From NCBI RefSeq assembly GCF_008298035.1, contig NZ_CP042910.1:3921001-3985000 (forward strand): a DNA stretch of 64,000 nt. Reading direction: 5' to 3'. Positions 43,968 through 53,214 of the stretch are shown here, piece after piece. The stretch comes from Gimesia maris. Lineage in GTDB: Bacteria; Planctomycetota; Planctomycetia; Planctomycetales; Planctomycetaceae. The notes below the pieces were generated by a model. That model was not told the DNA's origin, searched no databases, and worked only from the letters and a program-made list of their open reading frames with translations. Position 1 is the stretch's first letter. Every line of letters starts with the position of its first letter. Made by a program: the position numbers and the translations under genes.

Positions 43968-46900
43968 ATGTCTTTAATAAAATTGTACATTCGAAACTGG
44001 TTCTGTCTGCTTTGCCTGGTCCCTGTGCTTCAGAATTCTCTCTTAGCGGGCGACTGGCCTATGTGGCGCTATGATGCAGGTCACACCGCATCCTCTCCCG
44101 ACGAACTGCCTGAAGAGCTGGCTCCGATCTGGTCCCGCTCGTTTGGTGCACGCGAACAGGTATGGGATGATACGCTCAATAATGACCTGATGACGTATGA
44201 CAAAATTCTGGAGCCGGTGGTGTTCGGCAAACAGATGTATGTCGGCTTTAATGATGCGGATAAACTGCTTGCATTGGATACAGAGACCGGTAAGACAATC
44301 TGGACGTTTTTCGCAGAAGGCCCCATCCGGTTTTCACCTGTTGCGACAGAATCGCGAGTCTACCTGGTCAGTGATGATGGTTTTTTATACTGCCTGGATT
44401 CCGGAACAGGTCAACTGGTCTGGAAGTTCCGGGGGGCACCAGGGGCACAAAAGGCCCTGGGCAACAAACGAGTCATTTCAGCCTGGCCAGCGCGAGGGGG
44501 GCCTGTTCTCTATGATGACACGGTCTACTTTGCGGCAAGTATCTGGCCTTTTATGGGCACGTTTATCTACGCACTGGATGCAGAGACCGGAAATGTCAAC
44601 TGGGTGAATGATTCAACCAGCGCCGATTATATCAAACAACCTCACAGTGCGCCTTCCTTCGCTGGCGTTGCTCCCCAGGGGACTCTGGTGGCAACAGAAG
44701 ATCTACTGCTGGTTCCCGGCGGTCGATCTGTTCCCGCTGCGTTGGATCGTAAAACAGGAACACTCAAATATTTTCATCTGGGCGGCAAAGGCAACGGAGG
44801 CTCATTTGTGATCGCCGGCCAGAAAGAGTTCTTTGTGCATACCCGTTACCGCGGCGTGCGTGCGTACAACCTGGAAACGGGTTTACCAAATCTGTTTGTT
44901 TATAATGAACCGGTACTGCACGACGGGCTGATCTATTCAGCAATGGTGAAAGACAAAAAAAAACTGATTCAAGCCAGCAAAGCCACTCACCAGCCACTCT
45001 GGTCCATCTCCGCCGATGGTCAGGGAGATCTCATCCGCGCCGGCAAACGACTCTATGCAGCCGGAGAAAATAAATTATCAGCAATCCAGCTTCCCGCTGA
45101 TCCTGACAAAAAACCAGAAGTTGCCTGGGAACAATCGGTTCCCCAGGGAATCCTGCGTTTACTGGCGGCTGATGATAAGTTGTTTGCTGTCACTTTAAAC
45201 GGAGACATCCTGGCATTTGGTTCTTCCGGCAAGAGTAAGAAACAGGATCATTCGGAACCGTTAGTGCTGTCTGAGCCTGATCCTCAGGCGTTGCAACTGG
45301 CCAATGCACTCCTTGCTGAGGCACAATCGAATCAAGGATATGCGATGTGCTATGGAGCAGAGAATCAGGCATTGATTGATGCCCTGTTGTTGAACTCAAA
45401 ACTACAACTGATTGTGATTGAAGAAAACAGCGACAAAATTGCCCGTTTAAGAGCCAGGTATGATGCTTTGAGATTCTACGGCTCGCGAATTTCTATTCAT
45501 GAGGGAACTCCCGTTTCTTACCAGGCGCCTCAGTATATTGCACGCTTGACTTTGCTCAGTAACGACTTTGCCCAAGCTTTGAATGCGGAACAATTACAGC
45601 AGATTTATCGTTCCGTTCGTCCCTACGGCGGTGTGATCTGGATCCCTGATGCCGACCAGGAGCTGGCTGAAAAGCTCAATCGTCTGTTGCAGGAATCCGA
45701 TCTGGCACAGGCACAGCTGAAAACGACTGCCAACGGTCACTTGATTTCTCGAGAGGGAGCCCTGCCCGATTCTGCGGACTGGACCCACCAGTATGGCGAC
45801 ATCGCCAATACAGTCAAATCGAATGACAAGCGTGTGAAGCTTCCACTGGGAGTTCTCTGGTTTGGTGGAAATTCACACGAGGACATCTTACCCCGCCACG
45901 GTCACGGCCCTCCCGAACAGGTGATCGGCGGACGAACCTTCCTGGAAGGGATGAACAGTCTTAGTGCCCGTGATGTCTACACGGGTCAGGTTCTCTGGCG
46001 GAGAGAATTCGAAGATCTGGGAACATTTGGGATTTACTTCAACTCTACCTATGAAGACACTCCTCTCAGTACTCAATACAACCAGCGCCACATTCCGGGG
46101 GCGAATGCCCGGGGAACAAATTACATTGCAACTGCCGATGAAGTCTATCTGGCGATGCAGCACGAATGTCATGTATTAGATACGAGAGATGGCGCTACAA
46201 AACGCATTATCAAGCTGCCTGATTCTCGCAAGGAATGGGCCTTCATCGCCGTCTACGATGACATCCTTTTGGCCGGAAACGGGTTCGGTCATTTTGGAAA
46301 ACAGGTTGATGAAAAACCGGGAAAAGATGGACCAGTTGCGGCAGACCTTTCCGCCAGCCAGGGATTAATCGCCTATGATCGTCATTCCGGTGAGATCCTC
46401 TGGCAGGCAGATGCGATTCATTCTTTTCTGCATAACGCCATCGTGGCAGGCAAAAACCGGATCTACTGCCTGGATAAATTACCTGCCAGCGCCGAGAAAA
46501 AACTATCGCGGCGCGGGCTCGTTGATCCTTCAAAATATCGTATTGTCTGTTTCGATATACGATCCGGTAAAGAGCTCTGGTCGACCCGTCAAAGTATATT
46601 TGGTTCCTGGCTCGGATATTCCGAAAAACACGACCTGCTGTTGCAGGCAGGAGCACGGGCGAAAGACCGGCTCAGTGATGAAATCGGACAGGGAATGATT
46701 GCCTACAATGCGAATGATGGCTCCATCCGCTGGCAAAATCAGAAACGGAAATATACCGGTCCCTGTGTCCTGCATAACGACCTGATTATCACTTCGGCAA
46801 ATTCTTATGAAGTCTCAGGAGGCGCATTCAATATTCTGGATGGCTCTCCCTATACCATTACCAATCCGATTACTCAGCAACAAGAAACGCTTAAATTCAC

Positions 46901-48308
46901 ACGCAGCTATGGCTGCAATTATGTGATTGCCAGTGAAAACCTGTTGACATTTCGTTCTGGGGCTGCCGGTTTTTATGACCTGCAATCCCAGAGTGGAACC
47001 GGAAACTTCGGAGGATTCAAATCAAGCTGCACGTCGAATCTGGTTGTAGCAAACGGCGTACTGAACGCCCCTGATTACACACGCACCTGTAGCTGTTCCT
47101 ATCAGAACCAGACCTCGCTTGCATTAATTCATATGCCGGAGATTGAATTCTGGACGACCAGCCAGTTAGGCAGCGATGCAAAGTCTGCAGGGATAGTCAA
47201 ACAGGCCGGTATCAATTTTGGAGCACCCGGTGATCGAAGTTCAGAAAACGGTACTCTCTGGCTGGACTACCCCAGCGTCGGCGGACGGTCACCTGATTTG
47301 AAAGTAACTGTTTCCAACAAAAAACATGAGTTGTTTCGCCATCACGCTTTGAAAGTTCAGAGTTCTTCAGGAAGCGATGGGATGAACTGGGTCGCTGCCT
47401 CCGGAATCATTAATCCACAGAAAATCACAATCGCAATTCAACAGGAGACCAATGCCCCCCCACTCCCTGGCATTCCCATCGCCGGTGTAGAGGATGATGC
47501 GGAAGAAGATTCTAAAGGACAGGTCAAACTTCATAGCAGCGATCTGGAACTGGGACTGGATGCGGGTGATCCTCAAGTCGTCGGACTGCGTTTTTCGGAG
47601 ATTCCCCTCTCAGCCAGCGATCAGCTGGAGTCGGCCTGGATTCAGTTTACCGTGGATGAGACTGGAAAATCGCCATCACAATTAAAAATCGAAGCAGAAG
47701 CATCAGCGAATCCACAACCGTTTGTAGAATCAAAGCGGAACCTCTCTTCCCGCAAGCGGACCAAAACAAATATCACATGGTCTCCCCCTGCCTGGACCAA
47801 ATTGGATGCGCATGGAGCAGGTCAGGCCACCCCCGATCTGAAAAAGCTGCTTCAGGAAGTGCTGTCTCAGCCAGGCTGGTCCAAAGGAGGATCTGTCTGT
47901 TTTCTGATCACAGGAACGGGGACCCGCATTGCCCGCTCCTATAAGGGGGCCTCATCTGGCTCCGCACGCCTTGTATTAAAGATGAAGGCAGATACCTCCG
48001 AGCAAAAAGATCTGGAATCTAAACAGTCTCCTGCAGCTGATACAAAACATTACACAGTCAAACTGACTTTTACGGAGCCAGACGAAAAAGTAGCAGCCGG
48101 CCAAAGATTGTTTCACATCAATCTACAGGGAAAGCACGTGCAGAACTCATTGGATATCCGAAAACAGACTGAGCGGGCCATGCGGAGCCTGGTTTTGCAA
48201 TTCGATGAAGTGGCGGTTCAGGATCGAATCGAACTGGAACTGGTACCGGCTGACAACTCAAGATATTTACCGGTCATTTCCGGAATTGAACTGATCAATG
48301 AAAACTGA
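43968..48308 (+). CDS. Giant exported PQQ-type beta-propeller protein with embedded methyltransferase-like segment
   Basis: A 1446-residue exported protein with signal peptide (NWFCLLCLVPVLQNSLLAG) and the opening DWPMWRYDAGHTASS typical of PQQ-like propellers. Residues about 30-430 form a first propeller (LALDTETGKTIWTF, YCLDSGTGQLVWKF). Residues about 438-590 resemble a Rossmann-type methyltransferase (AMCYGAENQALIDALL, LIVIEENSDKIARLRARYDA). A second propeller follows at about 600-1060 (LSARDVYTGQVLWRREF, IAYDRHSGEILWQA). The C-terminal part has beta-sandwich regions (about 1200-1340) and a final malectin-like segment (YTVKLTFTEPDE to PVISGIELI). Start at ATG 43968 gives a proper signal; an upstream ATG at 43869 is possible. 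Ligand and role are unknown; extracellular use of a methyltransferase fold suggests it is non-catalytic. Confidence 0.85.
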   Translation: MSLIKLYIRNWFCLLCLVPVLQNSLLAGDWPMWRYDAGHTASSPDELPEELAPIWSRSFGAREQVWDDTLNNDLMTYDKILEPVVFGKQMYVGFNDADKLLALDTETGKTIWTFFAEGPIRFSPVATESRVYLVSDDGFLYCLDSGTGQLVWKFRGAPGAQKALGNKRVISAWPARGGPVLYDDTVYFAASIWPFMGTFIYALDAETGNVNWVNDSTSADYIKQPHSAPSFAGVAPQGTLVATEDLLLVPGGRSVPAALDRKTGTLKYFHLGGKGNGGSFVIAGQKEFFVHTRYRGVRAYNLETGLPNLFVYNEPVLHDGLIYSAMVKDKKKLIQASKATHQPLWSISADGQGDLIRAGKRLYAAGENKLSAIQLPADPDKKPEVAWEQSVPQGILRLLAADDKLFAVTLNGDILAFGSSGKSKKQDHSEPLVLSEPDPQALQLANALLAEAQSNQGYAMCYGAENQALIDALLLNSKLQLIVIEENSDKIARLRARYDALRFYGSRISIHEGTPVSYQAPQYIARLTLLSNDFAQALNAEQLQQIYRSVRPYGGVIWIPDADQELAEKLNRLLQESDLAQAQLKTTANGHLISREGALPDSADWTHQYGDIANTVKSNDKRVKLPLGVLWFGGNSHEDILPRHGHGPPEQVIGGRTFLEGMNSLSARDVYTGQVLWRREFEDLGTFGIYFNSTYEDTPLSTQYNQRHIPGANARGTNYIATADEVYLAMQHECHVLDTRDGATKRIIKLPDSRKEWAFIAVYDDILLAGNGFGHFGKQVDEKPGKDGPVAADLSASQGLIAYDRHSGEILWQADAIHSFLHNAIVAGKNRIYCLDKLPASAEKKLSRRGLVDPSKYRIVCFDIRSGKELWSTRQSIFGSWLGYSEKHDLLLQAGARAKDRLSDEIGQGMIAYNANDGSIRWQNQKRKYTGPCVLHNDLIITSANSYEVSGGAFNILDGSPYTITNPITQQQETLKFTRSYGCNYVIASENLLTFRSGAAGFYDLQSQSGTGNFGGFKSSCTSNLVVANGVLNAPDYTRTCSCSYQNQTSLALIHMPEIEFWTTSQLGSDAKSAGIVKQAGINFGAPGDRSSENGTLWLDYPSVGGRSPDLKVTVSNKKHELFRHHALKVQSSSGSDGMNWVAASGIINPQKITIAIQQETNAPPLPGIPIAGVEDDAEEDSKGQVKLHSSDLELGLDAGDPQVVGLRFSEIPLSASDQLESAWIQFTVDETGKSPSQLKIEAEASANPQPFVESKRNLSSRKRTKTNITWSPPAWTKLDAHGAGQATPDLKKLLQEVLSQPGWSKGGSVCFLITGTGTRIARSYKGASSGSARLVLKMKADTSEQKDLESKQSPAADTKHYTVKLTFTEPDEKVAAGQRLFHINLQGKHVQNSLDIRKQTERAMRSLVLQFDEVAVQDRIELELVPADNSRYLPVISGIELINEN

Positions 48309-48322
48309 GTCCGTACGAAGAG

Positions 48323-50086
48323 TCAGGATGGAATAGAGGCTTCTGACTTTTCCGAAACCCAGTCTTTCAACTGAAGCTGCACACTTTCGAAACCGCGAAA
48401 ACGATTAATGCCAGGGGCAAAGCTGATTGAAAACGGCCCGCCATCTTCATCCATTTGAGTGGCCCATTCCCCTTTTCCGAAGGCAATGGCACGTATTTTG
48501 GTATTATGCTGCTGGAAGACGAGTGAAAGATGGCGGCCGCCTTCCCCCATCGTACGTGGCGGTTCAGCCAGTTGCACGCGTGTTGCCACAAATTGAGGTC
48601 GCGGGTTCTCCTGGCCAAAGGGACCCAGGCAATCCAGTTCACGTACCGCCTGTTTGGTAATTTCATTCAGACAGACTTCCGCATCAATGCGGACGAGCAG
48701 TTCGTCTTCGGAAGGCTTAGGCGCATCGGCCGCATATTCTGCAAATGCCTGCCGAAAATTTTCGATTTTATCTTCTTCAATTTTGAGGCCTGCTGCAGCC
48801 TGGTGACCACCATAGCGGACCAGATGTGCCGAACACGAGGAAAAACCTGCATGGAGATCAAATCCGGCAAAAGATCGTGCGGAACCTTGCCCGGTGCGTG
48901 TGGTCGCATCCAGGGCTATCAATACTGTCGGTTTTTCAAAATGCTCCGAAACCCGATTCGCAACAATACCAATGACTCCGGGATGCCAGTCTGCATGCGC
49001 AAGTACCAGCGTGTGATGCTCTTCCCATTCCGCATTTTCTTCGACCATTTCCTTGGCCTGTTTGAAAATGCGTCGTTCTACCGTCCGGCGATTTTTATTG
49101 AGTTCATCAAGATACGCAGCCAACTGAGAGGCACGATCCTGGTTACTGGTGGTCAACAGTTCGACTGCCAGGCGGGCCTGTCCCAGGCGACCGGCGGCAT
49201 TCAGACGAGGTGCGATCGCGAACCCGATGTCTTCTGTATCCAGCATCTGCCCCGCTTTGATTTCTGCAACTTTCATCAATTCCTGTAATCCCAGCGGCGC
49301 CCGTTCTGCCAGTGCACTCAGCCCGTAGCGGACCAGGATCCGGTTCTCGCCCACCAAAGGCACGACATCAGCGATCGTACCGATGGCCGCCAGTCCGACG
49401 GCACACTTGAGATATTCTCGCATCTGCGGCGATGCTTTCTGACCATCTCCCAGTTTCTGACAGACCGCCCACGCCAGTTTTAAAGCCACACCAGCTCCGC
49501 AAAGATGGGGGAACTCGTAATCACTGTCAGGAAGTCGCGGATGGACCAGGCAGTCTGCTGCCGGTAATTCATCCGCCATCTGATGGTGATCGGTAATAAT
49601 CAGTTCCAGGCCCAGTTCCCGAGCCAGAGCAGCTTCCTGCACACTGGTAATTCCACAGTCGACCGTGATCAGCAATCGCTGCGGGTCTTCCTCGTGCAAC
49701 TGTCGAATCGCGTCACAGTTTAAGCCATATCCATCATCGAGTCGGTTGGGAATGAAGTAGTCACACTTTCCATTTGCCAGCGTGATGCATTGCAGAAGAA
49801 TGCTGGTTGCCGTCATTCCGTCTACATCATAATCGCCATAGATGGTGATGCGACGTTTGTCTTTGAGCGCGGCGACAATTCGATCCGAGGCGGTTTCGAC
49901 GCCAGGCATGGAACCGGGTTCCAGCAACTCGGTCATCCGGGCATCAATAAAGCTTCGCGCAGCGGCAGCGTCCTGAAGTCCTCGGGCAATCAAGACCTGC
50001 GCCAGTAAGGGCGAGATTCGCATTTCAGAACTGAGGCGGCGTACCTGTGATTCATCATGGGGGGCAAAACGCCAGTTTTGAGTCAT
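48323..50086 (-). CDS. recJ: Single-stranded-DNA-specific exonuclease RecJ
   Basis: Cytoplasmic 5'-3' single-strand DNA exonuclease used in recombination and repair. The 587-residue chain has the DHH-family motifs: DYDVDG at 85-90, LITVDCGIT at about 139-147, ITDHH at 164-168, CGAGVALKLAWAV, and the DHHA1 motif GGHQAAAGL. A C-terminal OB-like domain follows, ending in KDWV. Length matches the RecJ core (E. coli 577). It converges with the PQQ-propeller gene (14 nt between stops). Co-transcribed neighbours are not apparent. Confidence 0.95.
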   Translation of the reverse strand: MTQNWRFAPHDESQVRRLSSEMRISPLLAQVLIARGLQDAAAARSFIDARMTELLEPGSMPGVETASDRIVAALKDKRRITIYGDYDVDGMTATSILLQCITLANGKCDYFIPNRLDDGYGLNCDAIRQLHEEDPQRLLITVDCGITSVQEAALARELGLELIITDHHQMADELPAADCLVHPRLPDSDYEFPHLCGAGVALKLAWAVCQKLGDGQKASPQMREYLKCAVGLAAIGTIADVVPLVGENRILVRYGLSALAERAPLGLQELMKVAEIKAGQMLDTEDIGFAIAPRLNAAGRLGQARLAVELLTTSNQDRASQLAAYLDELNKNRRTVERRIFKQAKEMVEENAEWEEHHTLVLAHADWHPGVIGIVANRVSEHFEKPTVLIALDATTRTGQGSARSFAGFDLHAGFSSCSAHLVRYGGHQAAAGLKIEEDKIENFRQAFAEYAADAPKPSEDELLVRIDAEVCLNEITKQAVRELDCLGPFGQENPRPQFVATRVQLAEPPRTMGEGGRHLSLVFQQHNTKIRAIAFGKGEWATQMDEDGGPFSISFAPGINRFRGFESVQLQLKDWVSEKSEASIPS

Positions 50087-50428
50087 CCCTGCTCTCGATT
50101 CAATGCTTAAAGTTCAAAATCAGAAGTACAGCGCTTATCAATTAAAACAGAGTCGTGTCCGCCTGTCAAAACAGCAGGTTTCTCTAAAAGTACAAAAAGT
50201 GAGACTGTTTGTTTGGATTCAGAGAGATCGAACCTGAATTGCCCGAACTTTGTCTGTGCAGAAAGCAGGATAGCAGCATAATCGGCTCAATCGAACTGAT
50301 CATCAAGGTAGAAATCGGAGATAACAGTGACCTGACTTGTCGGGACCCTGCTTCCTGACTAAACTGTGGGCTGCTATCGATTTCACGATACTTCTGTAAC
50401 TGATTGAAATACGAATTAAGGTTTTGGG
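50087..50428. other. Gene-free stretch between recJ and ilvN
   Basis: A 342-bp divergent region that must contain the promoters of recJ and ilvN. I see no tRNA, leader peptide rich in branched-chain codons, or strong terminator-like hairpin that would indicate attenuation of ilvN. Confidence 0.4.
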
Positions 50429-50944
50429 ATGAAACACGTTCTTTCTGCTCTTGTAATGAATCAACCGGGTGTACTGGCCCATATTTCGGGGATGCTCGCC
50501 TCGCGCGCCTTCAATATCGAGAGCCTGGCCGTCGGCGAAACTGAAGAACCTGAATTTTCCCGAATTACTTTTGTCGTAGGTGATTACAGCAAGCTCGATC
50601 AGGTCCGAAAACAACTGGAAAAGCTGGTCACTGTTGTGAAAGTGGTTGACTTTTCCGGTCAGGATTTTGTGGAACGTGACCTGATGTTGATGAAAGTCTC
50701 GGCACCTGGCAAAACACGATCAGAAATTCGTGAATTAGTCGAAATTTTCCGTGCGAAAATCGTTGACGTGAGCACTGAAAACGTGATGATCGAAATCTCC
50801 GGTCAGGAATCTAAAATCAATGCATTCATTGATGTTATGCGACCGTTTGGAATACTGGAGATCGTACGTACAGGACGAATTGCCCTGTTACGTTCAGAAA
50901 CAGTGAAAGCAGATGTGGATTCAGAGACTGTGGAAACAGTTTAA
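50429..50944 (+). CDS. ilvN: Acetolactate synthase small (regulatory) subunit
   Basis: Regulatory subunit of acetohydroxyacid synthase, which makes acetolactate in valine/leucine/isoleucine synthesis; it confers valine feedback control. The 171-residue protein has an N-terminal ACT domain (LVMNQPGVLAHISGMLASRAFNIESLAVGETEEPEFSRITFVV) and the C-terminal domain with LMLMKVSAPGKTRSEIRELVEIFRAKIVDVS. Length is normal (E. coli IlvH 163). The catalytic subunit gene ilvB is not next to it; ilvC follows 167 bp downstream. The symbols ilvN and ilvH are both used for this family. Confidence 0.95.
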   Translation: MKHVLSALVMNQPGVLAHISGMLASRAFNIESLAVGETEEPEFSRITFVVGDYSKLDQVRKQLEKLVTVVKVVDFSGQDFVERDLMLMKVSAPGKTRSEIRELVEIFRAKIVDVSTENVMIEISGQESKINAFIDVMRPFGILEIVRTGRIALLRSETVKADVDSETVETV

Positions 50945-51111
50945 ATCGTCCACCAGAACAAACTACGCAAGCTGTAAATGACGGTTGCATTGTTCTCTCC
51001 GGGCAGGATGTTGTTTCTCAAAAAGCAACAACTGATGGCCCAAGTTCCCATAGAAGTAGATCTGGTTCTGCTTCTCTCAGCCTTACATGAAAATAACAAG
51101 AGATCAGGATT

Positions 51112-52116
51112 ATGGCAGTAACAATTTATTACGATGACGACGCAGATTTGTCTTTGTTGAAAGACAAGACGATTGCCATTCTTGGCTACGGAAGCCAGGG
51201 ACATGCACAGGCGCAAAACCTTCGCGACAGTGGCTGCAATGTCATTATTGGGCAGCGCAAAGGGAGCGAAAACTACGATCTGGCCGTCAGCCATGGTTTC
51301 GAACCAGTCTCGATCGCAGAAGCAACAAAACAAGGCGATCTGATTAACATCCTGCTGCCAGACGAAGTTCAAGGCGACCTCTACAAAACAGAAATTCTGC
51401 CGAACCTCAGCAAGGGGAACCTCCTGCTCTGCTCACATGGTTTCAACATTCATTTTAATCAGGTTGTTCCACCAGTTGGTGTTGATGCTGCTCTGGTTGC
51501 TCCTAAAGGACCTGGCCATCTGGTACGCAGCGAATACGTCAAAGGGGGCGGTGTTCCCTCTCTGATTGCTCTGGTTGATGGCGCCGCTGAAAGTACCCGC
51601 CAGCTCGCTTTAGCTTACGCCAAAGGTATTGGTGGTACACGTGGTGGTGTGATTGAAACCTCATTCGCGGAAGAAACAGAAACAGACCTCTTCGGTGAGC
51701 AGGTTGTACTCTGCGGTGGTGTCAGTGAACTGGTCAAAGCCGGCTTTGACACTCTGGTGGAAGCCGGATATCAGCCAGAAATGGCTTACTTCGAATGTAT
51801 GCATGAGCTGAAACTGATCGTGGACCTGTTCTACGAAGGTGGTTTGAACTACATGCGGTACAGTGTTTCCAATACAGCCGAGTACGGCGACTACTCCAGT
51901 GGCCCCCGGATTATCACCGATGAAACTCGCCAGGAAATGAAGAAGATCCTGACTGAGATCCAGACTGGTGAATTCGCGAAGAACTGGTTGCTGGAAAACA
52001 AAGCAAATCAGGCTTCATTCAAAGCCATTCGACGCCTGAATCGACAACATCCGATTGAAACCGTTGGAAAAGAACTTCGCCGCATGATGAGCTGGATTGA
52101 TTCCAAAGAAGTTTAA
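51112..52116 (+). CDS. ilvC: Ketol-acid reductoisomerase (NADP+)
   Basis: Isomerises and reduces acetolactate or acetohydroxybutyrate, the step after acetolactate synthase in branched-chain amino acid synthesis. The 334-residue class I enzyme has the Rossmann motif [17 protein letters not shown], a nucleotide-specificity loop [10 protein letters not shown] with Arg and Ser typical of NADPH use, and [25 protein letters not shown] and [46 protein letters not shown], which carries the metal-binding acids. AGGA precedes the ATG. A terminator follows at 52144-52184. Confidence 0.97.
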   Translation: MAVTIYYDDDADLSLLKDKTIAILGYGSQGHAQAQNLRDSGCNVIIGQRKGSENYDLAVSHGFEPVSIAEATKQGDLINILLPDEVQGDLYKTEILPNLSKGNLLLCSHGFNIHFNQVVPPVGVDAALVAPKGPGHLVRSEYVKGGGVPSLIALVDGAAESTRQLALAYAKGIGGTRGGVIETSFAEETETDLFGEQVVLCGGVSELVKAGFDTLVEAGYQPEMAYFECMHELKLIVDLFYEGGLNYMRYSVSNTAEYGDYSSGPRIITDETRQEMKKILTEIQTGEFAKNWLLENKANQASFKAIRRLNRQHPIETVGKELRRMMSWIDSKEV

Positions 52117-52143
52117 TCCATTCAGTAGATAACACATAACTGG

Positions 52144-52184
52144 AAACGTGGTAGAAGCTTATGAAGTTTCTATCACGTTTTTTT
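52144..52184 (+). terminator. Rho-independent terminator of ilvC
   Basis: Seventeen-bp stem (52144-52160 with 52164-52180, including two G-U pairs) with a 3-nt loop and a run of seven T from 52178. It lies 27 nt past the ilvC stop. Confidence 0.9.
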
Positions 52185-52296
52185 ATGGATTAAATCATCC
52201 ACATGATTGTGATAACATTTCCAGCACGACTTGTCTTTACCATTGCTGAGTCATATAAAAAAAGAGAACCACTTTTCATTCACCGGGAAACAGAAC

Positions 52297-53166
52297 ATGT
52301 CTTCATCACTGCCTCTGCACTCGCAGCATCAGCGAACTTATCATGACAATAAGTTTGTCTATCCGGTGCTTTCCCGCCGCAGTAAGGGGATTTCGATTGG
52401 AATCAATCTGAATCCCGATAAGATCTGCAACTTCGACTGCATCTACTGTCAGGTAGATCGCCGTGAAGAATCAGAAACCCGCTTTGTCGGCACCGAACAG
52501 TTGATGCAGGAACTGGATCACATGCTGAAGTTTGTGCTCAGTGGTGAAATTTATCAGGACCCGAAGTTTTCGGAAGTTCCAGCAGAATTACGGCGTTTGA
52601 ATGACATCGCCTTTTCAGGTGACGGAGAACCGACCACTTACCGCAACTTCGATCAGATCGTCAAACAAGTGGCAGCGTTGAAACGGAAGCACTCTGCGTC
52701 TGAAGTGAAAATGGTGCTGATCAGCAATGCCAGTATGTTTCATCGTGCGAGTACGCAGGCAGCCCTGGCGATTTTTGATGAAAACCAGGGAGAAATCTGG
52801 GCCAAACTCGATGCGGGGACGGAAGACTATTTCAAGACGATTGATCGCACGAAAATCCGCTTCTCCCAGGTTCTTGATAACCTGCATCTGGCAGCAGAGC
52901 AGCGTCCCATTGTGATTCAGAGCCTGTTTATGCTGGTGAATCAGCAGCCACCATCAAACGAGGAAATTGACGCGTACTGTTCCCGACTGAATGATATTGT
53001 TCAAGCTGGCGGGCAAATCAAGCTGGTGCAGGTTTATACTATCGCCAGGCGTACTGCTGAAGAGTATGTTGCTTCGCTCAGTACCACACAAGTTGATGAA
53101 ATCGCACACAAAGTGGCTGAGCAGACAAAGCTACCTGTCGAAGTCTATTACGGAAACGCCGACTGA
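52297..53166 (+). CDS. Radical SAM protein, substrate unknown
   Basis: A 289-residue cytoplasmic enzyme. The radical SAM cluster motif CNFDCIYC (CxxxCxxC) lies near residue 49, preceded by GISIGINLNPDKI, and the SAM-binding GDGEPT motif is at about residue 110 (AFSGDGEPTTYRNFD). No C-terminal auxiliary cluster motif is evident. Start at ATG 52297 with GGGA upstream; TTG 52231 is a poor alternative. Related stand-alone radical SAM proteins are widespread and uncharacterised. It lies downstream of ilvC's terminator, so it has its own promoter. Confidence 0.88.
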   Translation: MSSSLPLHSQHQRTYHDNKFVYPVLSRRSKGISIGINLNPDKICNFDCIYCQVDRREESETRFVGTEQLMQELDHMLKFVLSGEIYQDPKFSEVPAELRRLNDIAFSGDGEPTTYRNFDQIVKQVAALKRKHSASEVKMVLISNASMFHRASTQAALAIFDENQGEIWAKLDAGTEDYFKTIDRTKIRFSQVLDNLHLAAEQRPIVIQSLFMLVNQQPPSNEEIDAYCSRLNDIVQAGGQIKLVQVYTIARRTAEEYVASLSTTQVDEIAHKVAEQTKLPVEVYYGNAD

Positions 53167-53189
53167 CAGAGAAGCGCTCTCTGTCAGTC
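53161..53189. repeat. Hairpin between convergent radical SAM and DUF4912 genes
   Basis: Perfect 12-bp inverted repeat (53161-53172 and 53178-53189) with a 5-nt loop; it includes the stop codon of the radical SAM gene. No T-run on either side, so termination is uncertain. Confidence 0.5.
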
Positions 53190-53214
53190 ATCTGGCGATG
53201 CGAGCGCAAATTCG

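Noticed and set aside
48309..48360. Terminator between the PQQ-propeller gene and recJ
   Set aside because: Only a 6-bp agtcag/ctgact pair with a long loop; too weak to call.
48530..49288. Long plus-strand open frame of 252 codons opposite recJ
   Set aside because: It is antisense to the recJ core motifs, which are all intact; composition shows it is a shadow.
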